Origin: Poecilobothrus nobilitatus
Taxonomy: Eukaryota; Arthropoda; Insecta; Diptera; Dolichopodidae
Length of the DNA stretch: 64,000 nucleotides
Reading direction: 5' to 3'
Assembly (NCBI GenBank): GCA_947095535.1
Contig: OX352774.1
Span: 170,374,200 to 170,438,199 of the forward strand
Shown here: in pieces, positions 37,801-51,964 of the stretch
How positions within the stretch are numbered: position 1 is the stretch's first letter
Layout: every line of letters starts with the position of its first letter
Notes under the pieces: model-generated
Databases searched by the model: none
What the model was told of the DNA's origin: nothing
What the model saw: only the letters and a program-made list of their open reading frames with translations
Position numbers and translations under genes: made by a program

Positions 37801-38569
37801 AATTTACTTTCTGACTTATGTCGTTTTTTATATCAGAATTTTAATTTTGTTGCAAACAACCAATTACGATAAATTGTTCTTCGCGCATTTAGATTTTTAA
37901 GAAGCAATTCTAAAGATCAAACAAATCATGTAATTATGACGCCTTTTAATAACATTCTTCATATGATATTTATATATCTTTAAGTATTTTCTAATATTTT
38001 TAGTAACTTCTTCTATATAAATGTTTTTTTTGTTGAAAATTAAATTTAACGTTATGGTGACAATTATTATAATTATTTTTTATTTCTTTTCAACTTTTAC
38101 AACACTTGAAGAGTAAACAAAAAGCACAACAAAAAAACAAATGAAAAAAAAAAAAAAATTTTTTAAATTAAAAAAAGGTTTTAAAAATTAATAAGCGTAT
38201 AAAATTAAATTATTTATCGTTTATAATAATAAAGGCTATCATTAAACAATCAACTTAATTAAAAAAGAAATTTATTTTATTTATAGACAAAATAAAAAAT
38301 AATTATTTAATTATAAAAAAAATGAGAAAAAAAAATGTCGAGTAAGCATTGAAGGTTATTTTTCACTACTCCAACTTGACCATAATATTTAGTGTCGCGT
38401 GCCGGCCAGTTAATCAATAATAACAACGATTGAATATAATAATAAAAATTGTAAAAACATTTTAATATATTTCTTAACATTTATTAATTAATTTAATTCC
38501 GAATTAATTAACTCATTTTAAGTATAGGAAATGCTAATATGTAGTTTTAATGACAAAAACAAAAAGGAA
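31821..38569. other. Gene-free AT-rich DNA
   Basis: Short A/T runs dominate. 33200-34500 is slightly more complex but no exon could be supported. The ORFs at 32899-33129 and 34930-35157 have chance length and low-complexity products. A lone GC-rich spot, GTGTCGCGTGCCGGCCAG, lies near 38391 inside an otherwise A/T-only stretch. Confidence 0.55.
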
Positions 38570-39030
38570 TAAAACGAGGAAGAGTGTATCAAGATCAAGA
38601 TATACTTATGTAAATTTTAGAGTTATACGAGAGCTATTCGAACCTCCTACTCTAGACTAATCTAATTTTGTAGAAATTGTTGGTATAAGACTTAATTTCT
38701 TATCGCAAAATATCAGATACTCAGCTGAGTTAGTGATAGATACTGAGTACATTCTCATATAAGAAAAGAACAATTATATGGCAACTACTCGCAACCGCCG
38801 GTCAAATATGTTGCGTTTCAATAGCGAAATTAAAAATTTTAAAAGATGAAATTGTAAAAATTTCAGTATCCTAGCTCCTTTATTTTTTGAGTTATCATCC
38901 GGACGAACATGCCATAAGTGTACATGGCTTAGTCAACCCAGACTTCAATCCTGAGCATTGTCATATCGACATCACTCCCTTAAAATGTCAAAATCGTAAT
39001 GGTAAATTTATTATACCTTTGAGCATTTAT
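38570..39030 (-). repeat. Dispersed repeat F2, copy c
   Basis: On the minus strand it begins near 39030 with GCTCAAAGGTATAATAAA and continues with CTAAGCCATGTACACTT, TCAAAAAATAAAGGAGC and TTCGCTATTGAAACGC. It ends with GATACACTCTTCCTCGTTTT at about 38567. The last block matches the 3' end of family F1, which ties the two families together. Confidence 0.75.
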
Positions 39031-40844
39031 TAATTATTCTTCATGACACTTTGAAATTTTTCTATTTATAGTTTTCTGTTTTCAGTCAGTCCTGTAAAAT
39101 TTTTCATTCAGTTATTTACAACGAGTAATTAGCTTCATTTTCATCCAAGTGCACGATATACCTTCTTTCACTAAACGCTAAATTTCAACGTTTGTAGTAC
39201 CTATTAAACCGACGAAATAAAATATAATTTAATAATAATGATCCTAAATTTCTTACCGTTTTATACAATTTACTCATATTAATCTCATAGAATTATACCA
39301 GGTTATACACCGTTGATATAAATTTTTATAACATACTTTGCAATTGACACCTTGTTATTAAAAGATCTATAACCAAAATTCATAAAAAAAGAAAAAATAA
39401 GTGCATTGCTCTGTAATTAGATGTATTGCCTCATAAATCCATTTCAATATGAATATAATGTAAATACATACTTTAACTTTCATCAAACAAAACCAAATTT
39501 TATTATTTTTAAAATTTTCATGAACAATTTTTTGACATAATTATGAAAACATTCAACATACAATGTAACTTTTTATTACACTTTCTTTATTAAAAAAACC
39601 AAAAGAAAATAATTCAAAAAATAAACAACACCAAATGCACCAATTACATTTATCAGTAGGGGCAAATATTACCTATAATCCAAGACAATTTCATTTACAA
39701 TTCATTTTACAAATAATTTCACTTTTTCTAAATCATCAAATCAAGAAAAAAAAATATTTTTTTTTTTTCACTTATTTCCATTTAAGTTTTTTAGTTATTT
39801 TTTTTTTTATTATTGTGACAGTTGATGTGATGACAACATTTTGTCACGCTAAATTATATAAAAAAAAAAAAAAATAGAAATGCAACTATAATGTAAAACT
39901 ATTGAAAAGTTCGTGAGTAGGTATGTATATATTAAATAAAACCTCTGTTGCACATGTTTTTTTGTAAATTAGCACAGATTCAAACCATATTATAAAATTA
40001 TTATTGGAATTTCCACTTGCACTGTCAGTGGAAGGTCATTGTTTTGTTTTCCAGAATGTTCAATTACAGAATACAAATTTTTGCTACTCTGTTAACGAAT
40101 GCCATGGAAAAATTGAATTATCGTGACAATATTTTATTTTTAAAATTTAAAACTTTTGCAGGGTTTATTTTTTATGTATAAGCAACTGAGATAATTAGGA
40201 GATAAAGCATAATTTAAAAAATACAGACTATAATATAAAAAATCTTGTTTTAATCTACTATACAGTATAAAACGTAAAACTAATTTTAATTCATAAGTCA
40301 TAACCAATGTAAACACTATACATACATGTATGTATACAAGTTTACGGGAGTGAATGTTTGTAAAAAAAAAATATACATATATAAATTAAAAATTAATTGC
40401 AACAATATGTATATATGTATTAACAATAAAGAAAAAAAAACTTTTATCTTCCTGGCTGACTGTATATAATTTGACAGATAAGTTTTGCAATAATTAAAAT
40501 TCTGGAAATGATCAAAAGATTGATAAAAATGTTTGAATAGAAACTGAAGTAAAGGTACCTAAAAAACAAAGCAATGGGAAATTTGTCATTATAATTTTAC
40601 AATAATTTTCAAATGAATTGATGGTAGGGAATTATAAATTAAATATTGAAATTAAATTTTATATATGTATGTATATGTATAATTATTATTATTAGATCAA
40701 ATTAACTTCCTTATATTCACCCCTTAAATTGTAAAAATAATTTTTTAAACATCATAGCGGTCATTTTTCATTCAGATTCCCTTCAAAATTTATATTTGGG
40801 TTTAGCAAATTTGTATTGTTTGGCAAAGCACCACAGAAAAATAT
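39031..40844. other. Gene-free AT-rich DNA
   Basis: No gene is seen. The ORF at 39635-39877 is T-rich low complexity. AGATCAAATTAACTT near 40694 weakly resembles the inverse of the mariner right end and may be the degraded left end of that element. Confidence 0.5.
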
Positions 40845-41396
40845 AAAGTTGCACAACGTACAGAAATTGTTAAAATTAATTGACATCGCAGTTACCGTCA
40901 TTGGAGAATGCTACAAAAACATGATTAATGATTTTATGTGGCATGAATTAGATTAATTTGACTTGGACGATATATGGTTTTAACAAAATGTTGCAACAAG
41001 AAAAGTTTAATGTGTAATCTCCGGAAATGTCGATGTGAACTGGTCGCCAAGATCATGGGAAACAACTTCAACTTTTTTCTTTAGGATTATGTTAAATCAT
41101 TGGTTTACTCCGATAAACCACAGATACTCAATGATCTTAAAACCAACATTATTCGTTTTATTGATGAAATAAATGCAGATTTATGTGAAAAAGTGGCCAC
41201 AAAATTGGAGTTCCAGAATCGAATTTTTAAAAAACTCCAGAGGCGGTCATTGACATGAAATCATTTTTAAATAGCAAATGTCATGAATCAATATCTAAAA
41301 TAAATAAAAAAAAAAATTATATTGATATGTTATACCGTTTTATTTTTATTTCAAATTAAAAATATATATGTAGCTCTTATTTGATCACCCTTTATA
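40845..41396 (+). mobile_element. Tc1/mariner-type transposon, internally deleted and decayed
   Basis: The relic starts with a transposase N-terminal fragment, KVAQRTEIVKI (40845-40877). It jumps directly to a central part, AVTVIGECYKNMINDF, then WHELD.FDLDDIWF near the catalytic centre. DVNWSPRSW and YVKSLVYSDKP follow, and the C-terminal NSRGGH.HEIIFK. Several stops and at least two frameshifts are present, and the aspartate expected after DIWFQQ is lost. Most of the DNA-binding part and the first catalytic region are deleted. The right end, TAGCTCTTATTTGATCACCC (41371-41390), fits a mariner terminal repeat. The element is immobile by itself. Assignment to the mariner group is by recalled family motifs. 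Confidence 0.85.
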
Positions 41397-41537
41397 ATCA
41401 CTTTTAATTTATCAGCTAAACAATAAATTTTTTTAACTTTTAAAAATTCGAAAAGTAGAACTTTAAATTACCAAATATTGTATTTCAACGTACAAAACAG
41501 TTAAACACGACAACTTAAAAATAGTTTTTGTAGAAAA

Positions 41538-43116
41538 AAACGAGGAAGAATACAGTTGTCTTTGTCAACTCTTAGATACCCGTACGAACCGTTAGTATGT
41601 TAACAGCCTGTCACTCTGCTCACAATATTATTTTTTTAATATTTTAGTATTTTAAAATAATTTGGGTGAATTTTATAATTTCTAGAACTATGGGTTGTAC
41701 ATATATTCAAACTATATGGTGATATGTACATTCTTCGAAAGCAGATTCTAACCTTTCACATAACGATTATCAATCCAAAACTTTTTCAAATATTCTATAG
41801 TACCATTTAATACTAAGAGGTAAATGTATATTAAATTTACTTAGTATAAAATAGTAAATATAATTTTAAATATTATATTATATTATATTTAAATATTCCA
41901 TTGACAGAATAATTTCTTATAAGTACAATAAAATACATATATGTATGTAAATACGGCGCTATATAATATACATCTATACTCTTATCACTCATTCACTAGT
42001 GACGTATGCGATATGTAAATAAACATGATATTATATAAGTATGTATATATATTAATATCATGTAAATAAAAATTCTTCAAGCAACCGTTATGTTGTATAT
42101 TTATTTACATTTTTATGTACTACGCATTATATCCTCAACAATTTCAAATTATCGAGTAAAACAAAATGCAAAAAATTTGTTGAAGAATTTTGTTAGAAAA
42201 TTTGAAAAAATCAAGTAACACTTTCGTCAATTATAAAGTAACCCTATATTATTAAAAAAAGTTGTTAACAGAAATAAGAATATAATGTTGAAGCTTTAAT
42301 TTTTATGTATTACTTCAAAAAATTTTTTACAGGTGTTCAAGTTACAGGTGTTTAAAAATAGAAAATTTTCAGTTTTTGACCCCTTACAGCTCCTAAACGG
42401 GGGGTCATACAAAAAAAATTTCTGAAATGACTCATACTAATTTTCAAAGATCTAACTTCTGTCAAAATTTCAAGTTTCCAACTTAAACCGTTTAGAAGAT
42501 AGAAGGGTTAAAGGATTTTGCAAAATTTGAGTTTCGCATAACGGTAAATTAAGACACCGTATGCCACAAATATATATATATTGTATATATAGTTTTAAAG
42601 CTAATAAAAGTAGTAATCGTTTGGCGTTTTCAAAATGAAGATATACCTTACACAACTTGCGCTATAACAATTTAAATATAGAGCTTTTTTGAACCTTTGG
42701 GGAGCTGTAGCTCCGTAACGGGTGGGGCTACAAAAAAAAGTTATTAAAAATAAAATTAATATTTTTGTGAGATCTATCAGCGCCTAAAATTTCATAGCTC
42801 TATTGCAAAAAAAATGTGGGGATCTAAAAGTTAGGTGTTCGAGAGCTACCCTAAGGCTTGGTCCAAACTCAACCAAAAAAAATAGAGAACCTACAAATTA
42901 CTCCCAAAAAATTTTGTGTAAATTTCAAGATTCTAGCTTTCTTAGTTTTTGAGTTAGCGTGCTGACGGACGGACGGACGGACGGACATGGCTCAAAAGTC
43001 TTAGAATTTTTTTCTGATCCGATCCATACCTTTGAAGGTATATCTAGCTCGCTTATTTCGAGGTGTTACAAACGGAGGAGTAATTTTATTATACCCGATC
43101 CTATCGTACGGGTATA
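41538..43116 (-). repeat. Non-coding repeat F1, copy B
   Basis: Full-length copy on the minus strand. On the + strand it runs from AAACGAGGAAGAATACAG to CGATCCTATCGTACGGGTAT. It contains the GGAC tract at about 42962-42985 and the roughly 190 bp missing from copy A. No open frame encodes a recognisable protein; the 61-codon frame at 42470-42655 is in repeat sequence. Confidence 0.92.
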
Positions 43117-43158
43117 AACAGAAGCAATATATATGTATAGGTATCTATCTTTAATTTT

Positions 43159-44739
43159 TATACCCGTACGATAGGATCGCGTATAATAAAATTACTCCTC
43201 CGTTTGTAACACCTCGAAATAAGCGAGCTAGATATACCTTCAAAGGTATGGATCGGATCAGAAAAAAATTCTAAGACTTTTGAGCCATGTCCGTCCGTCC
43301 GTCCGTCCGTCAGCACGCTAACTCAAAAACTAAGAAAGCTAGAATCTTGAAATTTACACAAAATATTTTGGGAGTAATTTGTAGGTTCCCTATTTTTTTT
43401 GGTTGAGTTTGGACCAAGCCTTAGGGTAGCTCTCGAACACCTAACTTTTAGATCCCGACATTTTTTTTGAAATAGAGCTATGAAATTTATAGAGCTGCTG
43501 ATAGATCTTACAAAAATATTAATTTTATTTTTAATAACTTTTTTTTGTAGCCCCACCCGTTACGGAGCTACAGCTCCCCAAAGGTTCAAAAAAGCTATAT
43601 ATTTAAATTGTTATAGCACAAGTTGTATACGGTATATCTTCATTTTGAAAACCCCAAACGATTACTACTTTTATTAGCTTTAAAAGAATATATACAATAA
43701 ATATATATTTGTTGCCTACGGTGTCTTAATTTACCGTTATGTGAAACTCAAATTCTGCAAAATCCTTCAACCCTTCTATCTTCTAAACGGTTTAAGTTGG
43801 AAACTTGAAATTTAGACAAAAGTTAGATCTTTGAAAATAATTATGAGTCATTTCAGAAATTTTTTTTGTATCACCCCCCGTTTAGGAGCTGTAAGGGGTC
43901 AAAAACTGAAAATTTCCTATTTTTAAACACCTGTAACTTGAACACCTGTTAAAATTTTTTTGAATTAATACACAAAAATTAAAGCTTCAACATTATACTC
44001 TTATTTATGTTAACAACTTTTTTTAATAATATAGGGTTACTTTATAATTGACGAAAGTGTTAGTTGATTTTTTCAAATTTTCTAACAAATTTCTTTAAAA
44101 CGAATTTTTTCCATTTTGTTTTACTCGATAATTTGAAATTGTTGAGGATATAATGCGTAGTATAAAAAAATGTAAATAAATAAACAACATAACGGTTGCT
44201 TGAAGAATTTTTATTTATATGATATTGATATATATACATACTTATATAATATCATGTTTATTTACATATCGTATATGTCACTAGTGAATGAATGATAAGA
44301 GTATATATGTATATTATATAGTGCCGTATTTACATACATATATGTATTTTATTGTACTTATAAGAAATTATTCTGTCAATGGAATATTTAAATATAATAT
44401 AATATAACATTTAAAATTATATTTACTATTTTGTACTAAGTAAATTTAATATACATTTACCGCTTAGTATTAAATGTTACTATAGAATATTTGAAAAAGT
44501 TTTGGATTGATAATCGTTATGTGGAAGGTTAGAATCTGCTTTAGAAGAATGTACATATAAACATATAGTTTGAATATATGTACAACCCATAAGTTCTAGA
44601 AATTATAAAATTCACCCAAATTATTTTAAAATACTAAAATATTAAAAAAATAATATTGTAGGCAGAGTGACTGTGAACATACTAACGGTTCGTACGGGTA
44701 TCTAAGAGTTGACAAAGTCAACTGTATTCTTCCTCGTTT
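43159..44739 (+). repeat. Non-coding repeat F1, copy C
   Basis: Full-length copy on the plus strand, from TATACCCGTACGATAGGATC to TATTCTTCCTCGTTT. It has the longest GTCCG tract (about 43288-43310), followed by CTCAAAAACTAAGAAAGC and GGGTCAAAAACTGAAAA blocks. A 77-codon minus frame and a 65-codon plus frame lie inside and are chance frames. Confidence 0.92.
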
Positions 44740-47700
44740 ATTATAAACGTAAAAAAAAAAATTTAAGTTCCCAAAATTTAAAGAAAACATTTATCTAATT
44801 TCAATATATGTTTATATTTTTAACTAAAATACTTTTTTTTTTTTTTAAACAAAGATATATTCTTCTAATGTCCGTTTTACTAATTCACACTTTCATTTCA
44901 TCATATGTAAATACCAAAAACAATGACGGAAGAAAAGAATACGACTAGAAGTAATAAAAATAACAAAATAACATTAATAGCTATCAATAAAAATGTTGAC
45001 CTATCTTTAGGAACAATAAAAGAAAACAAAACATTTAAAAATGTTTATAAACTTTCCAACATCTTTTATTTTAAAATTGGTTACATTTTCTCATTGTTTC
45101 TCTTCTTTTATATTCTTATTATGTATGTTATGTATGCATTGTTACAACATTTAAAGAACCGTTTTTTTTTTTTCATTTAATCTATATATTTTCCTTTTTT
45201 TCTATTTTCTATTAATCGAAATATATTCTATTGGATTTTCTTATATGTAAATAATTAGTATTCATTTAGTTATTAAATAGGTTTTTAAAAGCTATACATA
45301 ATTGTTTCGTCTTCAAAGAAAGTAAAAATGTTCCCAACAAAAAACCAACAAATAAAAAAAAAAGAAAGAAATTTGCATAAAAAATTATAAAAATAAGAAA
45401 GAAGATTTTTAAAGGTGAATTCAAGTTTGCAGATACAAAATCAAAAAAGAAATAAAATTTTGTTTCAAAATCAAAATTTCAATATAAAAATTTCCAGATT
45501 AATTTCATACTAAATTTTGTACTAAAAATAAACATTTTAAATATTTATACAAAACTGTTTTTGTTGATGATGATGATGTTACAAAGATAACAATCATGAT
45601 TTAGATTTGTTTTTATTAATTTTTTTTTTTTTTATATTAATATTATAGTATTGATGTTGATTAACTTGATTTTATATGATTACAAAAATTTAGGTTATGA
45701 GAAATCTTACATATTTAATAATATTATTAATATATACATGGTGGGCTTAACTTTTTTAATTTCTAGGCCATTTTGCGTCACTTTTATGCAAAATATTTAA
45801 ATGGTTTTCCTTTTTTTTTTTAATTTTTTTCCTCATCATTTTTTTTTTGTTTTTTTTTTTTTTTGCTTGCAGACTCTTTTAGAAAATTTTTAAAAAAAAA
45901 TTTGATATTAACTGCATTATATCCAATAAATAAAATGTAAATTTAAATTAATATTATTTATGTGGTGAATATACAAATAATATAAACTGGTACTTCTTAG
46001 TTCTTTTTTTTTTCATATTTCTTTTTGAGTTTTTGCACAACCATCACGTGTATTCACTCTACATGTTTAAACTTTTTTTTTAATTTATTTTTATTCCAGC
46101 TAAAGGGTATTTACAAAAACGCAAAAAAAAAAAAAAAAGATTTTAATTTTAAGATAAAAAAAATTTATGATTTTGAAGATAAAAAAAAAAAAATGATATA
46201 TGCATAATTCGCGGATATTATCATTTTTTTTTTTTTTTTTTTGTTAGTGCAACACTAAGGTGTGTTGTAATTTACAAAAACATACTGAGCAACAAAATAA
46301 ACAAACATATTATTGCAAAATTCTTATAGTATAAATTGATTAAGCACATTTTATATTTACATTTCAAAAAAATGAAAAAAATTTATAAGTTTTTTTTTTT
46401 GCTCCAATTTTTGTGTTCGCTCATAATCTGTAAATCAGTTAATACCTATTTTATAAAAATCTATAAGGTATTAAATTTCATTCAGTTTTTTTAACAAAAA
46501 AAAAAAAAAAAACAAAACATAGTTGAAGGCTATACACATATATGTACATATATACTTTTGTAATTTGTCCTAAAACTAACTTTCTCTTAAGAAAACTTTT
46601 TTGGTATCAGCAGCAAACATTATAAACTTAACTTAAAAATAATATTTTAAAATGAAAAAAAATTAATTAAAAAACAAAAACAAATTATTTTTTGAAAAAA
46701 TCTGATGGCATAAAAATTCAGTATAGAAAAAAGTTATAAAAAAAAATAAATTTATCAATTAAGTAACTTGACACTTCCGGGCATTTTATTATTATATATT
46801 TATAGCTAAGTATATAGAGAGAATATCATTATTTTATTACATTTAAATTTCAAATATTATATAATATGGTATAATATATATATATATATATATGTACATT
46901 ATTATATACCCGAAATATTACAACTTATATTAAAATCTAATAATTATTTTCACCTGTCTTCTTATTTCACCTGTAATTTCTTTTAATTTATTTTCTAATC
47001 TTAACATACTTTTATCAGTATTTAAAGTATTTTTGCAAATTTTTTATTTGATTATTGAAAAGAATGCGAAACGAATTAATTTTGTTGCGGTTTTAATCTA
47101 TTTTTTTCTAAGATCATTAATATCCTGCAGTAATCAAGTGAATTTCCGCTTTAATTTAAATTAATTTTTAATATAGAATTTTTTTCTATTAAATTTCATC
47201 CAAAAATTTCACGAACTTCACCTTAAAAAGCTTGAAATCACGATTATAGTTGAGTTTTTTCTTTTTTTTTTTTTTAAATAAAAATCTGATTAAAATCTCA
47301 TATAACTTAATTTTTCGATCAATCAATCAAAATAAAACTTATGTTTATTATTTTTTTACAATTAAGGTCGGAAATTAGTTTAAAGATGTGTAAAAAAAAA
47401 AAAAAATATATAATAAAAAATGATTGAAACTGAAAATTTTATCACAAAATTAATATAATTAGTTTTAACACTATATCAAAATTAAAATTATTAACTGATC
47501 GTCGATGGCAAGAAAATGTGTACAATTTTTCTGATATACCATATATGTACATATACGAATATACCAAATATGGAATCACTATTAAAATTTTTAATTTTAT
47601 TTAACCAAAAAATAAGAGAAAAAACCTTTAGAATTGTTGTAACAATAATACCTAATTAATCAAATATAAAACAATTAATAATTGTTAAAAAATAAGTTGG

Positions 47701-50700
47701 AAATAGAACAATTTACCATTAAAAATCAATTTCCTTCTGTCTAAATTTCCGACAAAAAATATCTCCTTATAAACTAAATTTTACAATAAATCGTCTTTCA
47801 AATTAATATTCATGAAAAATCTAAAAAATAGGAACTTCCAAGTATATTTAATTAATGTTTTAATTTTAAATTAATCAAAGCAATTTTTTTTTTTTTCATT
47901 TCAAAAAATGACGATGAGATTACATCAAAAAAAATTAATCCGTAAAAAAAACTTAATAACACCTCAAAAACCTTGAACTGTCAAATTGTAATTATATCTT
48001 TATATTTGAAAAGAAAAAAGAAAAATTTAATAACAAAGTTTGATATGTTGCTATATCCAACAAATTATTTTAATGATAACAATTTTATTAAATACCACCC
48101 ACTTTTATCAAAACTGTTGAATATAATATATCTTAGTATATAATCTATATAGAGTCTAGACTCTAGACTTATTTCAACATCATTAAATAATAATTTTTCT
48201 AAATTTAATATAAGTTTATATGTATATGATAACATCATTTGTAACCAATAAAATAATGATGATAAATTTGACCATGAGATTCAATTATTTATAGAATATC
48301 AAAAGAAAATATAACCTAATTCTTATATCACACCTATTACAAAAATAAAGAATTGGCTGCTTATTTTTATTTTAAATTGTAATTTAAAAAATAATATTAT
48401 TTATTTTGCAATTGAATTGTGTGTGTGTGTGTTTTTTTTTTAAAGGCAAGAAAATTATCGTGAGAAAACAGAACAAAAAAAAAAAAACAAACTATCAAGC
48501 TTAAAAATGAAGTCAATTTAGTGCTTGACCCCATAATCCAAAATATTTTATCATACAAATTATTTTTTTTTATTTTCATTTTCTTCTTCTTCTTATTCTT
48601 CTTCTGATGAAATGATGGTATCCAAAATATGGTATTCATTCATTCATTGTAATAAAATAAAATACACTAAAATTGCAATTTTTTTTTTTATCTATGAATC
48701 ATCTGTAAAATGAAAACACCTTAAATATCTACATATATACATATTATGTATATACTATATTCTATTGACGTTTAAAATGAAGTTTGGATTAAAACATTGA
48801 CTTGAACTGTTTTCAGTATTAATAAACAATAAGAAAAGAATTGAAAAAATGAAGGAGGGAAGATAAGCAAAAAAAAAAAAAAACAAATTAAATAATTTCC
48901 GGAATTTTTTTTTTTTTTTAATTTTCAATTTGATTTTTCCACTTTTTACTTTGTTTTGTTGTATTATTATTATGTCGTCTTGGAATGAAAAATGAATCAA
49001 ATGTTCCAGTATTACATTAATTTACATGTTTTTTGAGGATGATGCTTGTTTGAATGATGACCAGATTAAATTTCAATTCAAATTTCTTAAATTAATGTTG
49101 GTTTGTTTATTTTTACACAGTATACAGTAGCAAATAGCATAGCAATTAATTTTTAGGTTAAATTTGCATTTAGTTTTTAGATTTTTCTTAAAGGAAAATC
49201 GAAAAAAAAAAAAAACTACAGAATTGTAAAGTTCTTTTTATGAAATCAATTATTTCGTATATATAATTAAGAAAATTTAATAAGTGTAAGTAAGATTGTT
49301 TTGAGATATAATATATATAGGTAGAAAATAAAAATTATTAGAAGATTTATAGGTATAATACTTTAAGTAGTGGTCAACTTTTAGAAACTTCTAAAAAAGT
49401 TCCATATAAACGTCAAATTTAATCATCGAAGAAGCTCTACAAATTATCAGATTTCAAAATAGTTTAAAATTTCATAGTTTAAAATCTGTGATATTTATTT
49501 GGAAACGTACATATTTTTTTTTACCCTTATATATACAAAACATTGTAACAATCTTTTATATTCATACAAATGTATGTATATAGATTTATATAAGACTTTA
49601 CATTTTTACACATAAGTTGGAAATGGTATATTAAAAAAAAAATCTGTTCTAAACGTTTTATGTAATTAATTTCCAAATACATTTTTAAACATAAAATTTC
49701 ATGACATTTCAATTTGTTTTCTTAATATTCTTCCCTTTTTTTAATGGAATTTTCAACCATTCAATTTCCCATTTGCATTCAGCATTGTTTATTTTTCAAT
49801 TTTGTTTATGGCTTTGATATGAATGTGGGTGGCAAATAAATTGAATTCTTGTATGCATATGTGTGTGTTTTTACTGGTAATTTAACAGTTCCCGTTTTAA
49901 ATCTATTTGAGGAGATCAGCAAAAGAAAAACAATGATGATATACTTAACAGTTTTGTTTTTTTTTTTTCTTTTATTTTTTCAACATAGTTACTTACATAT
50001 ACATATATACATACTTGCATATTATTTTTAAGTATCATTTATTTGTTTTTTTTTTTTGTTTTCTTTTTTCTTTAACATTCGCTTTAACTCAAAACATTTT
50101 AAAGTGTGTTTAGAGTGCGAATATTCAAAAAAAAAAAAGGCAATAAGAAAAAACAATGAATTTTTTAATTATTACATAATAATAGTTATGTTTTGTTTTT
50201 GTTGTAATGTTTATTATTATTACTATTGTTTTGTTTCTAATATTGACGACTTGCGAAGAATTTCCAAGTAGTAATTCAAAAAGAATTTTTATTATTTGAT
50301 TTAAATTTATTTCTCGCCAACGTAACCAATCAAAAATAAATATATGTACATAACTAATACATTACATATATGTTATATTATATGCTAGATCATAATACGC
50401 ATCAATAATGGTGCCAATTTATCTGAAAAGAAAAGGTAAATTTTTCTAAAAAAAAAGTTATAGGTATAAATTTTGAATTTTAATTTTTTTTCATTTATCA
50501 AAATGTGCGTGAGAGTAATTTTAAATTTAATGTTATATCATAAAGAAATTTCATAATAATAATTTATTCCAACAGAGGGCTATTTAATTTTTTTTTTTGT
50601 TCTTGTTTTTGTTCATTATTTATAATTTAAAGAAAAATTCCAAAAATTACTATAATTTTAATTGTTATTTAAATGATTAATAATAAAAATAAAGTGATTA

Positions 50701-51964
50701 TTACTTAATACAAGTATAAAAGTTTAATAAATAATATTTATTTCCTAATATATCATATTTCATTATACAATCCAAGATCTTCAATGTTTATTAGATTACT
50801 CTAAACAAAAGTGTTTATACATTTGTAATTAAATTCTAAACAAATTGATAAGACGTTTGATAATAACATGGGAGAAAAGTTACAATGTTTTTTTTTATTT
50901 CACATGCAAAAAAGCCAAAAAATTTTGAAAATTTCCAAACAGATATTAATTTTATTAGACATTTAAAAGATTAGTGTAACTGTAATACATATAATACAGA
51001 TTCTTAAGTGATATAAGAGATAATATTTAAAATTACCTCAATTAAATACAAAATTATTCATTTTCTTTTTGAATTTTTCGATTTATTTTTTTAATGACAA
51101 AAACAATCACTCTTATAGTCATATTGTAATGTCCTTGGAACAAACTCTTTAAAAACCATTAAAACTAAAATGAAATTTGATGGTTATGAAAGAAATTTCA
51201 AATTAAAAGAAAATAACTATTTTTTGGTTCATCTTCAATTTTTTGTTTTTTTGTTTTTTTTTTTTTTTTTTTGATTGAATTAACAAATTTATGTGAGAAA
51301 ATTTTTATTTATTTGAAAACCAAAATAAAATAAATTATTTAAGTAATTTAAAATGATTTAATACAATCCTATTACTTCACTCATTTTAAATTCTATTTTA
51401 ATTTTAGTTAAATCTATTAGTTGTTATTGCATAATAAATAATATAAAAAAAAAAAAAAACAGAAAATAAACATTATTTAAATACGACATTTTATTTTTTC
51501 ATTTTAATTCATTTTTAAATATTCCATACTGCGAAATTTTTTGTACTGATTTTTAAAATTAAAACAAAATCACATTGTCTTAAGTACATATTATATAAGA
51601 TTGGATTTTTGTTTTTTTTTTGTTGTTATTTCGAAGAGAAAATTATAAAAAATTATAAATAAAATTAATTAATTATTGTTACATAATGAATTTTAGTTGT
51701 TATTTCAAAATAGTCATAGAAATAAATATACACAATCATTATGTTGGACAATGATTATAATTTAAATATTATCGTATTTAACTGAGAAAAATTTTCAATT
51801 AACACCAAAAAAAGAAAAATGAATATAAACATTTAAAATACAAATAGCTATGCAGTATTAATTCATATTTCTTAAATATATGCTATAATAAAACCTCATT
51901 ATAATTTCTCCTCAACTATAATATTATTTCTTACAAATCAAGCTATGATATAAACAAATCCAAG
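44740..51964. other. Gene-free AT-rich DNA
   Basis: No exon or transposon protein is recognised. The 85-codon frame at 44923-45180 has a fair start context and a hydrophobic stretch but ends in a poly(T)-encoded Phe run and is within chance length. An (AT)n tract is at 46875-46892 and a (GT)n tract at 48419-48432. Confidence 0.5.
48419..48432. repeat. (GT)n microsatellite
   Basis: Seven GT units, followed directly by a T-run. Confidence 0.9.

Larger units (their letters stand above)
41538..44739. repeat. Large inverted repeat of two F1 copies (arms about 1.58 kb, spacer 42 bp)
   Basis: Copy B (minus) and copy C (plus) stand with their 5' ends facing each other around the spacer 43117-43158, giving a 3.2-kb near-palindrome. 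The two arms match over their full length by eye, with scattered substitutions and small indels. Confidence 0.95.

Noticed and set aside
44923..45180. 85-codon ORF with a hydrophobic stretch
   Set aside because: Within the length range of chance frames at this base composition, ends in poly(T)-encoded Phe, and has no recognisable domain or splice context.
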